From Sphingobium sufflavum (GTDB taxonomy: Bacteria; Pseudomonadota; Alphaproteobacteria; Sphingomonadales; Sphingomonadaceae): a stretch of DNA of 64,000 nucleotides. Below the pieces are notes generated by a model. It was given only the letters and a program-made list of their open reading frames with translations, searched no databases and was not told the origin of the DNA. Within the stretch, counting starts at the first letter, position 1, and every line of letters starts with the position of its first letter. A program made the translations under genes and the position numbers. This document shows positions 62,421-64,000 of the stretch, one piece after another. Location: the NCBI RefSeq assembly GCF_021403115.1, contig NZ_JAJSSH010000004.1:248001-312000 (forward strand), given 5' to 3'.

Positions 62421-64000
62421 ATGAAATTCTCGCATCTTCTGCTGACGGTTGCACCACGCGCACTCGCGACATCGGCCGGGGCGGAGGCCGCTCCCGCAAA
62501 GGATAGCGCGACGTTCAGCGCCAAGAAGGCGGACGATAGCGAGATGGTGACGACAGGCGTTGCGCGTGGCCGCGATCGCCTTGACAGCGCCACCTCCACC
62601 TGTTCCATCCGTGAAGGTCAAATCAGCAAGCTGTCAGCGCACTCGCTGGGCGAACTGTTCCACAACATCCCCGGCGTTCGCGCCGAAGTGACGTCGGGCG
62701 AAACCAGCGCCAACGTCACCATCCGCGGCCTTCCTATGGCATCCAGTGGCGCAAAGTTCCTGCAAATCCAGGAAGATGGTCTGCCCGTCGTTGAGTTTGG
62801 TGACATGATTACCGGCGGCGCGGACCAGTTCCTGCGCGCAGACCTCAACCTGTCGCAGATTGAGGCTATCCGGGGAGGTTCTGCCTCGACGTTCTCCTCT
62901 AACTCGCCCGGCGGCGTCATCAACCTGATCTCCAAGACCGGCGAGGTCGAGGGGGGATCGCTGATGGTCAGCACGGGCCTCGACTATGAGGAGTATCGCA
63001 CCGATTTCGACTATGGCGCGAAGATCAGCGACAGTCTGCGCTTCCACATCGGCGGTTTCTATCGTCAAGGCGAGGGGCCGCGCCGCGTCGGCTATGATGG
63101 TAACAGGGGCGGCCAGCCCAAGTTCAGCATCACCAAGACCTTCACGGGCGGTTATATCTGCTTCAACGTCAAATTTCTGGATGATCGCACCCCGGTCTAC
63201 CTGCCTGCTCCGATTCGTGCGACGGGCACCAATGCCGATCCGAAATTCGAATATCTGCCGGGCTTCAATGTCAGCAAGGACACGCTGCTGTCGCGCTATC
63301 ACCTCGATAACCTTATGCTGGACGGCAACAACAGCCCGATCGTCAAAGATGTTCGCGAGGGACAACATTCACTGGTCAAGTCGGTGGGTGTCGAGGCGCA
63401 GATTGATCTAGGCGGCTGGGTTCTGACCGAGAAGTTCCGCTATTCTGACATCAGCGGCAGCTATGGCGGTATTTATCCGGCGGTGGTAAACATGCATCTA
63501 CGATCGCTCCGATGTTCGGCGGACCGGGGGCGACGCTCAGCTATGCGACCGGCCCCAATGCCGGACAGACAATCACCAATCCTGCCGCGCTCAACGGCAA
63601 AGGCCTCGCCGCAGCGATCATAACCAGTGACAATGAACTGCGCAGCTTCAACAATTTCACCAACGACCTGCGCGCCAGCAAGCTCTGGCAGTTGGGCAGC
63701 GGTGAACTGACGACGACGGCGGGCTTCTACAAGTCCAACCAGAAGATCGACACCGTATCCACCAACACGTCGCAAATCAGCGAAGTGCTGGGCGATGGCA
63801 GCGCCGCCTTGCTGAACGTCACAACGGCGACCCGTGTGCCGCTCAACGAAAAGGGCGTCTATGCCTATGATGCGACCTTCTTTGGTGGCATTCCGCGTAA
63901 GCGCCTGAACGTCGAATATGATACCAATGCGGCGTTCGGCTCGCTCAACTATCGCTGGGACCGTTTCTCGGTCGGTGGCAGCCTGCGCTATGACTTCGGT
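62421..64000 (+). pseudogene. TonB-dependent receptor, frameshifted and cut by window edge
   Basis: An ATG at 62421 opens a receptor with a weak signal sequence (MKFSHLLLTVAPRALATSAG; a Pro-Arg pair interrupts the hydrophobic core), a plug (ELFHNIPGVRAEVTSGETSA, IEAIRGGSASTFSSNSPGG) and barrel strands. About 354 codons in, near 63480, the frame fails; one lost base in a GG run explains the switch to the frame that continues ASTIAPMFGGPGATLSYATG to the window end. Resembles receptors for siderophores or plant-derived glycans only in general terms. Likely a non-functional remnant or a sequencing error; right end unknown. Confidence 0.75.

Noticed and set aside
1..64000. CRISPR arrays, rRNA or tRNA genes, insertion sequences
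   Set aside because: No regularly spaced repeat-spacer pattern, no rRNA-like or tRNA-like stretch, and no transposase or terminal inverted repeats were found by eye. A covariance-model search was not possible.

Overview
The window is high-GC DNA of the kind carried by alphaproteobacteria of the order Sphingomonadales (Sphingobium, Sphingomonas or Novosphingobium type). This is inferred from the large number of TonB-dependent receptors (five complete or partial), the alphaproteobacterial plasmid module, the codon bias and the gene families. No rRNA, tRNA, CRISPR array or recognisable transposase was found.

Layout. 0-4.5 kb: an iron/heme-type uptake block with a TonB energy transducer, a TonB receptor, a DUF4198 protein and an EF-hand protein around a Fur-like site. 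4.7-9.4 kb: a hydantoinase/oxoprolinase-type hyuB-hyuA pair with a SnoaL-like protein. 9.4-13.4 kb: a trehalose operon, otsB / GH15 glucoamylase-like / otsA, tightly overlapped. 13.5-25.2 kb: assorted genes, namely a SnoaL-like protein, DUF2478, a chemoreceptor, DUF2332, a RoxA-type ribosomal oxygenase, a pseudouridine synthase with a TetR regulator, an esterase-like hydrolase and a TadE/TadG pair.

25.3-40.4 kb is the most interesting part. Two closely related TonB receptors bracket a set of genes that together look like the three-step 4S (dsz) desulfurization pathway: a DszC-like flavin monooxygenase, a DszA/NtaA-like monooxygenase and two DszB-like desulfinases that keep the Cys-His-Arg catalytic set and have no signal peptide. 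A CysB/Cbl-type LysR regulator, two MarR regulators and an alpha/beta hydrolase accompany them. Both receptor genes share an identical-spacing upstream DNA motif, and a 57-bp intergenic repeat occurs twice at the cluster. The inferred role is uptake and sulfur-sparing breakdown of an organosulfur compound, with the cargo unknown.

40.6-52.9 kb is a second metabolic block: an AraC regulator, an isochorismatase-like hydrolase, a PLP decarboxylase overlapped with an adenylate-forming enzyme, then a divergent run of TonB receptor, MFS transporter, amidase, 3-mercaptopropionate-type thiol dioxygenase and a multi-domain rhodanese that is broken by a stop codon and two frameshifts. It also points to sulfur compounds.

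53-64 kb carries a response regulator, two odd hypothetical genes (one frameshifted, one apparently lacking its N-terminus), then a plasmid backbone: parA, parB, a perfect parS-like palindrome, a replication initiator of the RPA type and a non-coding region with five about 22-bp iterons next to AT-rich DNA, which is a likely origin. A MATE exporter and a frameshifted TonB receptor follow to the window edge. The mixture of plasmid backbone with genes usually found on chromosomes suggests a megaplasmid or chromid, or a plasmid integrated into a chromosome. This is inference and cannot be settled from the window.
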